Notes under the pieces: generated by a model
What the model saw: only the letters and a program-made list of their open reading frames with translations
Database searches by the model: none
What the model was told of the DNA's origin: nothing
Source: Nomia melanderi
Lineage: Eukaryota > Arthropoda > Insecta > Hymenoptera > Halictidae
Direction: 5' to 3'
Length of the DNA: 64,000 nucleotides
Assembly: GCF_051020985.1 (NCBI RefSeq)
Contig: NC_134999.1
Coordinates: forward strand, 36,055,160-36,119,159
Shown here: positions 26,215 to 36,292 of the stretch, piece after piece
Layout: each line of letters opens with the position of its first letter
Numbering within the stretch: position 1 is the first letter of the stretch
Program-made: the position numbers and the translations under genes

Positions 26215-26690
26215 ATGGCTAAGAGTATTAGTAAAATACGAGGAATTTCTTGGAGATTTGGTGGTAAGAATACTTAACCTTATGCAACGAGACTTAACGT
26301 TTCGTTATTTTTGTAAACCACAGAGCTGCAGTTGTAATGCATTTTATTGTGCATGTTTTATAAAAATTCATTCTTTATATCAGTTCTAAGTTCTAAGTAA
26401 CATCTTTTTGTTGGTATTAAATATAAATATACGCGATATTTTGACTATACAATTTTGTTATAGTCTTTTTAATATAGTATGGATTTGTACTATATAAATA
26501 TATAATTGTTACAGTCACTGCAGCTAGCAATGAATCTGATAACATTGGAAAATCATTTCTACAACTTAAGTTAGATTTGGAAGAAGATGGTAAAACTAAT
26601 AATGTCTTTGTAGAAATGACAATAAGTGAATTTTACAAATTTTTACATGATCTAGAAAAAGCTAAGTCAGATCTTGATTTGTTACTTTAA
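26215..26690 (+). CDS. Short COMM-domain protein (COMMD6/COMMD7-like), two exons
   Basis: Proposed join 26215-26263 + 26515-26690: 225 bp, 74 residues plus TAA. The donor is GGTG|GTAAGA (26264) and the acceptor TTGTTACAG (26513-26514); the split codon G|TC gives Val17. The product is almost only a COMM domain. It begins with the conserved Trp (W13 in SWRFGVTAAS), then FLQLKLDLEEDGK (31-43), VFVEMT (47-52) and EFYKFLHDLEKAKSDLDLL (55-73). This is closest in wording to the COMM domain of COMMD7, but the length matches COMMD6, which also lacks the N-terminal helical domain. COMM proteins form a hetero-decamer with CCDC22/CCDC93 (Commander) in endosomal recycling and modulate NF-kB. The start ATG has a good context (aaaaATGGCT). 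The frame is open upstream only to 26158, with no convincing acceptor, and no helical-domain exon was seen in 24.5-26.2 kb. The gene could still have a distant 5' exon. Confidence 0.8.
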
Positions 26691-26742
26691 ATAAATATCG
26701 TTGATTGTATAATTATTATCAGTTAAGTTTCTGATTAATAAA
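26690..26742 (+). terminator. Poly(A) signals of the COMM-domain gene
   Basis: Two AATAAA hexamers follow the stop codon: 26690-26695 (overlapping the last base of the TAA) and 26737-26742. The second is at a more usual distance and would give a very short 3' UTR. Inferred from motif only. Confidence 0.5.
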
Positions 26743-27906
26743 TATGTTATTTTTCGATATATTTGTATACATTTGTGTGTATAAAAATAAAATTATAATA
26801 ATGTAATTACACAATTACATTAGGTAATAACAGTTTATCATGGTAATTGACAATTTTATAAACTACAAATACTTACAAGGGTAGTTTGACTAGTTCATAA
26901 GAAAATAAAACTTTTATGGTATAAAAGTTACGTAGTAAAATATAATTATAAATTTATACATATAGGAGTAGATAAGAGCTCTAATAAATTATAGTCTCTG
27001 TTCATATAGTATTTCATACCTTAAGAGATTACCATACCTCCTATTATATAAAAATTAGTTATTTTCTTGATAGCTGTTAGTAATCAAGAAGATATGTTAT
27101 ATGTCCAATTGTACAATAAAATCGAAATATTTCTGGTGAAATGTGAAATCATTTAAAAATTGTTAACACCCTTTTAATTTCCATTTGGAGATTCATGTGG
27201 GTTCTGAATCGAAGAATCTGTCATCTGAAAAGATAAATTCTCGTAAATAACATATAAGATCTATCGACCATTGAGATTGTGTCTTCGGTGATTTAGAGAT
27301 CTAAGAAATCGAATCCTCGGAGATTTTGCGAAAGAAAGAAAGACGTCACAAAAATTACGAAAGAATTGTATGAAAGCTGGAGAATGAATGTTATAGTAGT
27401 GTTTAAGCTATAAATAGAAAACTGGGAAACTTTATTTATTCTTTAGTAGTTAATGTACAATTTTTTTGATTTTGTTATTTTTTTTTATAACAACATGTTT
27501 GTATCATAATGAGGAACTGACATATGTAATGAGAGTGCAATGTCTAGGGATAAAAATGTATTGTCTCGTAAAAATTTGTTCGTTTATCCCACTAATTATA
27601 TATGTAAAACAATAATCAATTATCACAATCGCTTACGATCCTAACACAATCGAAATATTTACACAATTATCCATCTTATTTATATTTAAACAAAAATGTT
27701 CCTATTATGTCTTTGGCTAAATAAACGAATACTATTAAGAGAAAAAAAGAACAATCTTTTTTAGAGAGTAACCGTCAAATTAATACTGCAAAAATACTAT
27801 TGAAATGCTGTCAAATAAATGCAGTAGAAAATGGATTCTTTTGCGAACGTTCTAAGCCTAATTAAATCAAGTCAGATCTTCTTTAAAATTACCAAAGTCA
27901 GAAATT
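26696..27906. other. Convergent intergenic / 3' UTR stretch between COMM gene and DSTYK
   Basis: Very AT-rich, with many stops in all frames and several poly(A)-like hexamers. It should contain the 3' UTRs of both genes. I see no further exon or repeat family in it. Confidence 0.6.
27431..27440 (-). terminator. DSTYK: Possible poly(A) signal of DSTYK
   Basis: On the minus strand this reads AATAAATAAA, about 470 bp past the DSTYK stop at 27907. It would leave several hundred bases between the two convergent transcripts. Motif-based inference in an AT-rich stretch. Confidence 0.3.
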
Positions 27907-30900
27907 TTAAAATTCCCGCATTTGAACATAGAGATTAGAGCAAAGACTTGCTTGAAACAGATTAGTGATATGAAAGATCGGATGCTTCACAGTTCTTATT
28001 GTCTTGCGTTTCGCAGGATGCGGACTGATAACAGCCCCCCTCTGATTATAAGGTTCTGCTAATGCTAAAGCAGGATTTTTTGCGTCTGATGACGAACTTT
28101 CTTGTAGCTTCAATGTGTTCAGCTGTTGTAAGGACTTGCCTCTTTCCGCTTTTCGCTGAACCGATTCTAAGACCGGTAATATTGCACCGAGTAGAGGTCT
28201 CCTGTATGGTTCCCCAGCCCAGCATTGTTCCATTAACGTCCAACACTCATCATCGAAAGAAGGCAATCGTTCAGGACGTATACCTTATTATAATTAAACA
28301 AAAATGATAAAAACAAAAAGAAAATAAAACTTCTACGCTCAAATTCGTTGACTGCCGTAACTAACGAGACTCCGCTATCACTACAGGGGACCAACGCTAC
28401 AAGCGAATTAATCGATACGATTGATTCCAGTAAATTCTAATATTTCTGATCTTTTGATAGCACAACTCAATCCAATAATTGTCTACAACATTTCGCTACT
28501 ATATACTGTTTATATATCGAAAATTTCCTTCCACCGAAACGATCGAAATACACGAAAATCGGCCGGCAATCAACGCGCAACTGAAATTACAATTACCTTT
28601 CTTGACGCTAGTCCACAATTGCTCTTTATTGTGGAACTGTTCGAAAGCATATGGTAATCTCACATGACCAGCACATATGTACCAAAACAAAATTCCAAAT
28701 GCGTACACGTCGACACTACTGTCGTAATGACCGGACAATAGTTCTGGTGCCATATGAACGGGTGTTCCAACAACGCTGCCAGACATCATGGCTTCCGTGA
28801 TGCAAAACCCTAGATCCGTTAACTTAGCTCTGTTCTCTGTGTCGAGGAGAACGTTCTTCAACTTAATGTCGCGATGAACGAGTCCTTGCGAATGAAGATA
28901 ACGTATTCCCTCCAACACGTCTATTGCGATTTGTATACGTTCCAGCCAGGATAAACCGGCGCGAATCCCGCAATACAAATCGCGGCTTAGGCGATCGGAT
29001 ATTAAAAGAACTGCGGAACCAAGACCGAATCCTCCGCCATATGATTGATCAATGAACGATCCACGAAGTTTTACTATCCTCTTATGATCTGGAATGGATC
29101 TGGTATAATAGAACTCCATGGCAAGATCATTCCAATGCCTTTCATCTGGGGGTACCACTGATTTCACTGCGCAAGGTCCAGGTGCACCACCCCAGCCATC
29201 ACAGGCGAATACTACTCCATATTGTCCTCTGCCTATTTCTTTGCCACAATGAGGCATTCCATAGCGGACGGCGTCTATCATCGATGTCGACTCTAAAGCT
29301 AGTTTCGCTAGCCTAGGAGCATGGACCTTTCTGATAGCTATTCTTTGCTCTTCCGTTCTTTCTAATTTCCCGGAATAATAATTATCTAAAGACCTGAGAG
29401 CTGCTTGAAACGAGTCATGGGACGCCTTGAGTTTGTCTCTGAATTGCATGGATATCGTTCTAGCTAGCCTCGCTGCCGATAACGAATTTAATACATCGAT
29501 GGTCACCTTTTTCCTCCATGCTGCATCTAAGGTTGGCGTTGGTGTCCATGGCAAGGGTAACGACTTAAATAATTGTCTTAATCTTTCTAGGAATGAGTGT
29601 ATTAAGGACGGCGAAGAATTATGTAACTCGACGTTGTACGCGGATGAAAGTATCTGTTTTAATGCATCGCTAGCTAGCAAAGACGAGTCGCGATCGTACG
29701 TTCTTTCGAGACTTAACAGACAACGCTGCAAAGTCCCCAGGAATGTTTCTCTTAGACATTTGACAGAATTCACAAGTTGATTCGCGACTTTTTCACCTAA
29801 CCGGCCGAGCACTACCCTTTGGACTTCGGACGTTGCGGCTCTTACGGTCGCTGACCATTCCGCTCTTTCCGTGTTATTAAAGTGGGTGTTTGGATATGGA
29901 TATACATCATTCTCTGATAATAAAACATCATTCTTCATTTCCTGTATAATGGCTTGTATCAACTCAGTCAGCTCTTCTTGGTTTTCATTAACAATGTTCA
30001 TTAAACTGGCATACAATTTGTTCTCTTTCATCTGTGCATACTGTATCCTCCTTGGAGTTATTTGAATTGTTCGGGCCATGTCGAATGCACTCAGTATAAA
30101 TTTTCTTAGACTTGTTGAGTGTACTTCGTTTAAGTAGGTGCTGGCTTTAATAAGGTAGGTTTGCAAACATCCACGTACAAAATATAAAATTCTGTCTGTT
30201 TTCTTGCATGAATCCACCAAGTCACTACCACAAACATAATGTCCACCGCCAAGCCAAGATAGCTGATCAACTTCAACGGATTCTTCCATACCAAGGAAGC
30301 CTAAATTGGTCAGTTGTTCCAGCCATGTTATACCCAGTGAATTCATTTTGTCAAAGTCAATACCGTCGTCATTATCAGTTTTGTTCGTAGAATCAATGGA
30401 ACTAAATCGATTTTGCAGTCTATGTTGTTCAGATTCAGTCAGTTCAGCGTCAATGCTATTCAATGTTATATTTCCCAGTGATGATATAAAAAGTACAGGA
30501 TTGAACGGATATGTTTCTTTCAAATCTCTTAATTCTTCCAAGTTTTGCTCTGTTAAAGGGTGTTCCCCAAGAGCATAAAGAAATATCGGTAGTACATGCA
30601 ACATTCCCTTGGCCAAAATCTTGACCGCTCCAGTATTTGGAGCAATAAATATTTGAACCCCATCTTTTAATATGGGCTGATCTATCTTAACTTCGAGTAC
30701 AGTTGGACAATTTATGTCTTCAGAACCAGACTTTGTTAAATCTTCAATTGGAAGAGTACTCCACGGTTCCTCATTTGCTTGTAAAATATTAACTACTTCA
30801 TATTCTAAACCTAACGTAAGACTAATGTTCTTTACCACATCATAAGTTATTTTTATCCATCGCCACGGTCCATCAGATACTGGTAAAATATCACTAGAAA

Positions 30901-31227
30901 GTAAGCTATTAACTAACGTTGCCTTTGCTTTATTGTCTTGTCCAAAAATAACAATGGCAGGTGAATTAAATATTATGTGTTTAACGTTATCTAATGTCAA
31001 TGGAGGCAATAATTCCTCAATAATATTTTCTGTAAACAAAGAAAATATTTTAAGAATTGAACTGATTCTCTTGGAATGTAAGTTCAGTGCTTTAAATATT
31101 CACCTCCAGGAAAAAAATTCTCAGCACTTATAAGTTCCAGTGCATGTTCGGTTTCTTTGAGGATATGTCTCAATTGATTTCGATTGCGATGATACCTCCT
31201 AAATTCCTGTGGTAATTTGCTTACCAT
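27907..31227 (-). CDS. DSTYK: Dual serine/threonine and tyrosine protein kinase (DSTYK / dusty), three coding exons
   Basis: Proposed join on the minus strand: 31227-31104, 31029-28597, 28283-27907. This is 2934 bp, or 977 residues plus TAA; human DSTYK is 929. Introns of 74 and 313 bp both have GT..AG ends, and the split codons (G|AA = Glu42, G|GT = Gly853) restore frame. The C-terminal kinase domain starts near residue 638. Visible motifs are glycine loop GRGQYG (641-646), ATP lysine in CAVK (K664), helix-C Glu in MEF (E680), HRDIKLKN (760-767, catalytic D762), metal-binding DLG (D780, DLG as in vertebrate DSTYK rather than DFG), and APE (802-804). All catalytic residues are present, so it should be active. 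Exon 3 supplies the lobe end RPERLPSFDDECW, which is nearly identical to the vertebrate protein, then a longer tail. Residues 67-85 (IVIFGQDNKAKATLVN) resemble a degenerate P-loop, as in other DSTYKs. Known of the family: a cytoplasmic dual-specificity kinase linked to FGF/ERK signalling and cell death. The identity call rests on remembered family sequence. Confidence 0.95.
28284..28596 (-). other. DSTYK: DSTYK intron 2
   Basis: 313-bp intron with donor AAAG|GTAATT at 28597/28596 and acceptor TAATAAG at 28285-28284. Its removal joins ...SVKKG to IRPERLPSF, which matches the conserved family sequence. The reading frame of exon 2 stays open into the intron for about 30 codons, so a read-through ORF would give a false C-terminus. 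Confidence 0.9.
31104..31227 (-). CDS. DSTYK: First coding exon of DSTYK (N-terminal 41 codons)
   Basis: Starts ATG at 31227 after an A-rich leader (aacaaaATGG) and encodes MVSKLPQEFRRYHRNRNQLR, continuing with a helical, charged stretch to ...NFFPG. The pattern FRRYHRNRNQLRHILKET lines up with the vertebrate DSTYK N-terminus (GRYRRYLGRLRQNLRET). It ends G|GTGAAT at 31104/31103. The next exon begins after a good acceptor (tttgtttacag, AG at 31031-31030). This shows that an apparent in-frame start at 31039 (a TTG) is intronic and not the real N-terminus. No stop lies between this ATG and the donor. A further non-coding 5' exon upstream cannot be excluded. Confidence 0.85.
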
Positions 31228-34200
31228 TTTGTTAATTCTATTTAAATACCTCTACTCCAAAATCTCTCATACCCTGATAATAAGATTTAAGTATAGTTTA
31301 AGAATATATCGCCTACTACATCAGATCATATTCAGACCTGATAGCGTGTTCATTAAAGCTGTACGTATAATTACTATCTATTACTTTACTAAACTAAAGC
31401 ATGCATAACTTATATAAATAGAACTAAAACTAATATCGATAATCTGACTTTTAATTAATTAAATAAGCGCGTACCTTCTATACACAGTATGGGGACCTTG
31501 TTTCTAACCAAATATGCTTGATGGATGATTTTTGTTATTTCTCAGCGGTTAATTTCTTCCTTGACTTCAGTCCTTAACTTCATCATAATGACGACTTCTT
31601 GTACAACTTCCAGAGAATGAATTAACAAATTCCTTTCGTTTTCCATGTATAAAAGTATAATATAAATTACGGAGCTACTGTGAATGTAAACGCTCGCCCG
31701 CCATATGATTTTCAACACTAACGTATTCCCGCTGTCACGCTCACACATACGAATACAGTACGTCAGTTAAGCAATCACCAACACGGCTCGACCAAAATAT
31801 TTATTTAAAAATTAGAAACTACGTTAATACGAAACTACGTATACGTTGGGCACATGTTGTGAACAGAGTGAGATTATTTTCACATGCAAAACGTTTATTA
31901 CAGTTACGTTCTCGTGCAGCTATGAACCGCAGTTAAAAAGAAAACATTGAATTGCCTGATAAACTGAATGCACCATTTAGTGGGAACGATACTTTGCTCT
32001 ATGCGATTAAGAGGAATACAGGCGAACTGCACAGAATAAACAAGGTTCCCCTTATTTACAAAGATAACATTCTTAGATATGTGTGCATACAATTATATTC
32101 TGAAGTTCAGAACAAACGATCATTTTGAATTTACAGTTATCGATTTGCAGCACGCAAATTTTCATGTCGCACTATATTTCAAAGCGAATTATCATAAACG
32201 GATAACGTTAAAAAATATCTTTCCGAGCTCCTGCATAAGTAATTCTAGCCATTGCATCATCGGTAAAATATATTTTCCCGGTACGCGCACGTACGCATAC
32301 ATAAAAACTGAAATGTGAATCATCCGGCAATAAGAATGTGCAAACGAAAGTAAAATACCAGCCATTTATAACTGTGAACCGACAATAACTATTAATACTT
32401 TGATTTATGCGTGCTGATGTGTGTTAATCGCTGTTGTCGTCAGAATGCGAAACAATAGTCTAAGAATATCAGTATTATGTATTGAATAATTTATGTATTA
32501 TTGATAAATGAGAACCAGATTAATCGACTTCTCTAGAATGTGCTATGGAAACCGCCTTAAGTCAAGATCTTCTCCTTCTCAACTGTCATTCCATGTAGGT
32601 GTGGAACCTATACACACGCCGAGGCTTAAATACTCGCTAAATGAGAGCTCATTCTTGAACCGGCGTATCTGTTGTTTGAAAACAATTACCGAGAGATAAT
32701 CTACGTTTTTCAAGATATTAATTTACAGCTTGGAGAAGAAAACGCTCCACGGAAAGCTCTGGAAGAATTAATTCTTTACCGGAACAACAGTCGCACTCGT
32801 TGGACCTTACTCTAATCATCTGAGATTTTGCAGGTTTCAAGTAATTTTTACGAATTGAGAATTAGTGAATTTTATTCTGTATACTTTAAACTTTAATTCT
32901 GTAGTTCGACGAAGAAAAAGCTCCACGAGAAACCAAAGAATAATTAATTTATTGGAGACCCATTGATTAAGTCCATTGAACAGCTTTAAAATAGATGGCA
33001 ATTTTCAATGCATTATCATGATTCTTTACCAATATAAATTACTGGAAATTAATCAGTATTATTTAATCTTTGAATACAGATCTTGATAAGTTAAAAATTT
33101 CACGGGAAATTGTTGTGAAATTAATTTATTTCTACTATGCGATTTATTGATCAGTGCACATAATAATCACTAAACATTATGAAAAATAGAATTAGTGTAC
33201 AAAATAAATGTCCTATTCGTGATAAGTTATTTATACCACATCGTTATAATAATATTCGGTGGTTATTTTCGTTCAGAATTATATAATACCTAATTAAATA
33301 CAGAATATTATAAAAATACAAATTGCGCTGCCATCTGCGACAAAACGCCCAAGTTACTAGCCATTACTTTTCAAATGAAACCGTTAGAAGGCTCCACCAT
33401 TCAGTTTTCCGAACAGACATTACTATTTTGTTAATCATTTAACAATAGATAAATTTCTTACGAATTTTTCACGTGAAATAGTTACACGAAAGATTATTAA
33501 ACAATTTTCCCTCTTTTCAACACGATCGCGTTTCGAATGAACTATATATTCAATGTTTCATGATACCAGGAATATCACCATCGAGTCTTATGGGTAGTTC
33601 TCTTTCTCGCCGTCGAGTGGCGCCACCATTTCTCTTTCCATTTCGCGCCAGATTTTATTTATTGCCATTTTTGCGGCGGAGCGCGGTCAATCAACAGCTA
33701 ATTATGGTATGTGATATTAATTCCATATTATCCGAATTCTACATAGCCTTAATTGCTAACGCATATCAAATGTTTTCAAGCCCTTCGATGCGTTCATTTA
33801 CATGTAATCAAAATCCAATATTAAATAGGTGCTATACTATTTATTGGCTGTAACCTACATCCTTTCTCATATAGGTTATAATAGGCAAAATCAAGAGTAA
33901 TTTCTTTTTAGCGGAGTTTTACCATGTATCGTTTAGGAGCTTTGTTTCACAATTAATTGTTCGAAACAAATAGACTGAAATTTTTAGTAATAAATATTAT
34001 TAGCAACTTAAAATCTCCGAATTACCCCGATTCGATACAGTTTACACGCGGACGGAATGAATTTTCGGGAAAACTCGAGGGGTGATCTCGTGCCGCCATT
34101 ACCCGCGGCTATTTTGAAGATACTTCTACTTTAATTATACCAACTTGCTCTCACGATATTACAATATTACGATATTGCGAAGTGTAAGGTAAATCACCGA

Positions 34201-34777
34201 GATTTAGGGTTCCAAAACTTTTCACCCCAAGAGGTTGCTTCCATTTTCCATCTAATCATTCCGTTCTTCTACTTACGCTTCGTACTTAATTTAAAGATAA
34301 ACAAGTTCAACGCACATTACACTTAATGAACATCCAACGTTATACTCTCGTGCAACGAACAATAATCGCCAATAGCGAACCGGACGATTTCGTTGAACGC
34401 CACGATCGCTTTTTAATCTGCGAATTTCGTGGGTATAATCAGCAATCAAATTTATTAGTTTCTATTGTCTCGGGGAGCGAAATTCTTTTCCGATTTTATG
34501 GCGTGGAAAGACGATATAATAAGGAGAGAGCCGCCTCGAGCGAAGCTGCGAGTAACGAGGGAATAAGAATGGCTAGGCAACCGGGGGATGGTTCGGGGTG
34601 TAAGATTTACTGGACTCGCCAGTAGCCGCTAACTTTGCAGCAGGGGGAAGGTGGCCCGTCTCGAAAACATTAAAGCGATATAACGCGAGCGCGAACAATT
34701 TATTTCGGCTGGAATCGCGGCCGACTTCTTTCATTTCTAAGAAAAACGAAGGATAGATCGCCTCGAACGCGGTGACT
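31228..34777. other. AT-rich upstream region of DSTYK
   Basis: No exon recognised on either strand. The DSTYK 5' UTR and promoter should lie in its left part. Faint repeated blocks (GAAGAAAAMGCTCCACG near 32737 and 32910) suggest an old duplication. A possible non-coding first exon ending ATG|GTATGT lies near 33708 but leads to no recognised exon. Confidence 0.45.
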
Positions 34778-35262
34778 TTAACACGTTGAATGCCATGGGG
34801 GTTACCGGTAACCCCCAACCAAATTCAATTACTATAGTTCACTCAGTTAACCCTTTGCACTCGGATGTTTTTCACTAGAAATAGTTTAACATTTTCTGAT
34901 GAGATAAAATCGATATTTTGTGAAACAGTCGACGAGAAATCACGTGTACATTGAGGAACAAAGCTATTTTATCTGAATATTTCTCAAAATGATGCATTGT
35001 AGGAAATATAATATTAAATATCAAATTTTATAGTTTTACTGTATGAAATCAAATGGTCAGAGTCACCTCTCGAGTGCAAAGGGTTAAACGATAATTATTT
35101 GAAGACGTTTCTATATTATAAATAATGCTAGCTAACGCGGCGACATTCGGCTAGATGAACTTGCAATAATAACAATGCAATTAAATTAAATGACGTAATA
35201 TTATTTTTTATTCTATTTCGAATATTTCGCTCAATGAAATCATGCGACATTCAACGTGTTAA
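34778..35262. mobile_element. TTAA-flanked MITE, family 4 (host element J), interrupted by family 1 copy B
   Basis: Ends TTAACACGTTGAATG and CATTCAACGTGTTAA are a perfect 15-bp inverted repeat including TTAA. Removing the nested element leaves about 245 bp, the usual size of the other elements here. A perfect 20-bp palindrome, gggggttaccggtaaccccc, lies at 34797-34816 in the left arm. No coding capacity. Confidence 0.75.
34847..35087 (-). mobile_element. TTAA-flanked MITE, family 1, copy B (nested)
   Basis: 241 bp with the same perfect 17-bp termini as copy A (TTAACCCTTTGCACTCG / inverse) but opposite internal orientation. It sits wholly inside element J, so it inserted after J. Confidence 0.85.
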
Positions 35263-35584
35263 TTTCTCGGCGAAATAAGCACAAATCGATCGGCGACCAT
35301 CGTTGCGCCAGCGTTTCATACGTACCGAAATTTTCTTCGACTTCACGCACCCCGTACGCCCGCCCCCACTAAAATCGATTCGTACCTCCGGTTGGAGGCG
35401 GAGGCGAGGAAAAAGGAAAAGGAAAAGAAAAAACTGTTGACTCAGGAGTATACGGATTGTAATAAAAATAAATATTCGCAGCGTATGTGTGCTGGCCGGG
35501 GTGGTAAAGTATGAGAAAGGAGATAGAAAGTTGGTAGGCGGCGGTGGCTACGACGTCGTTCCCCACGCGTATGCTCCATAACGA

Positions 35585-35594
35585 TATATAAAAG
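35585..35594 (+). promoter_or_regulatory. TATA box candidate
   Basis: TATATAAAAG on the plus strand, about 210 bp before a splice acceptor and 316 bp before a start codon. Transcription would begin near 35615-35620. A first untranslated exon could end at the GAG|GTGAAC site near 35697. Motif plus context; no transcript evidence. Confidence 0.4.
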
Positions 35595-35793
35595 CCGACA
35601 TATTTCGGGACAAATCGGTTTTTTTTCTCTTTTCGCAGATTTCGTGCATAGAACGACCGATAAACTTGACGTCGCTCGATGGCTACCCGGAATACCGAGG
35701 TGAACGGCCGTTCCTCCCCCGTCCGATCGTGAATTTTTCATATTAAAATCATTTAATCGTTCCTCTCGTTCCTTCCTCGCGTTTCCATTACAG

Positions 35794-35937
35794 CCGCGGA
35801 TTTCGGGGAAGCGAAACATTTCAAGAGGAGTCCCTACACAAATGTGAAAACACAAATCTTGCGGCCGTCTCGGGCAGTTGAACACCGAGATCTGGGTGTA
35901 ATGGATCCCCGGATGTACTCTCAGCTAGCCGCGTTCG
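35794..35937 (+). CDS. Candidate 5' exon with start codon, unidentified gene
   Basis: The acceptor has a pyrimidine-rich tract (ccttcctcgcgtttccattacag, AG 35792-35793). The exon then runs to a strong donor, TTCG|GTGAGT (35937/35938). It contains about 107 bp of leader and ATG at 35901 (context tgtaATGG), coding MDPRMYSQLAAF plus one base. TATA box, acceptor, start codon and donor follow in the right order on one strand, which is why I list it. The 12 residues are too few to name a family, and no downstream plus-strand exon was recognised up to 64 kb. A long first intron would be typical of a developmental regulator, but that is inference. Confidence 0.4.
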
Positions 35938-36059
35938 GTGAGTTTGAATCGCTCTTTATTTCTATGTATCACGATACCACATATCTGCTTTCTTTCCCTT
36001 CCAACAGCTCCGATTTATATTCGCGTGTATCCCAATCAATTAGAATTCATTCGAAACTA

Positions 36060-36292
36060 TTAACCCTTAGCACTCCGGGTTGTTTTGTAATCTATCAGCA
36101 ACTGCAACTAATTTTTATAGTATTCCTAGCGAAAGTAAAAATGTAACATTTCTTCGATCTTTTATTTTCCTTCTTAGCACAAAATTTGGATGTGAAAATC
36201 GAATAATTTTAGGGTAGTTCCTTTAAGATTCATTAAAATATTTGATATTATAACACGTGCAATATTGGAGCCTACAGAGTTCAAAGGGTTAA
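36060..36292 (+). mobile_element. TTAA-flanked MITE, family 1-related, copy C
   Basis: 233 bp, TTAACCCTTAGCACTCCGGG at the left and GAGTTCAAAGGGTTAA at the right: imperfect inverted repeats of the family 1 type. The interior is AT-rich and non-coding. It lies just past the candidate donor at 35938, so would be in the first intron of that gene. Confidence 0.65.

Larger units (their letters stand above)
35263..36059. other. Transition back to CpG-rich DNA with candidate promoter and exon
   Basis: CpG density rises again from about 35.28 kb. Contains the TATA box at 35585 and the candidate exon 35794-35937 described separately; the rest shows nothing recognisable. Confidence 0.45.

Noticed and set aside
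28499..28596. C-terminal extension of the kinase ORF past 28597
   Set aside because: It runs into the intron after the GTAATT donor; the conserved lobe end is in the exon starting at 28283.
31030..31039. In-frame start of the large kinase ORF at 31039
   Set aside because: The first codon is TTG inside a pyrimidine-rich acceptor ending in AG at 31030. The real N-terminus comes from the exon at 31104-31227.
33560..33853. 97-codon frame with ATG|GTATGT near 33708
   Set aside because: Could be a first exon ending right after the start codon, but no matching downstream exon with a recognisable product was found.
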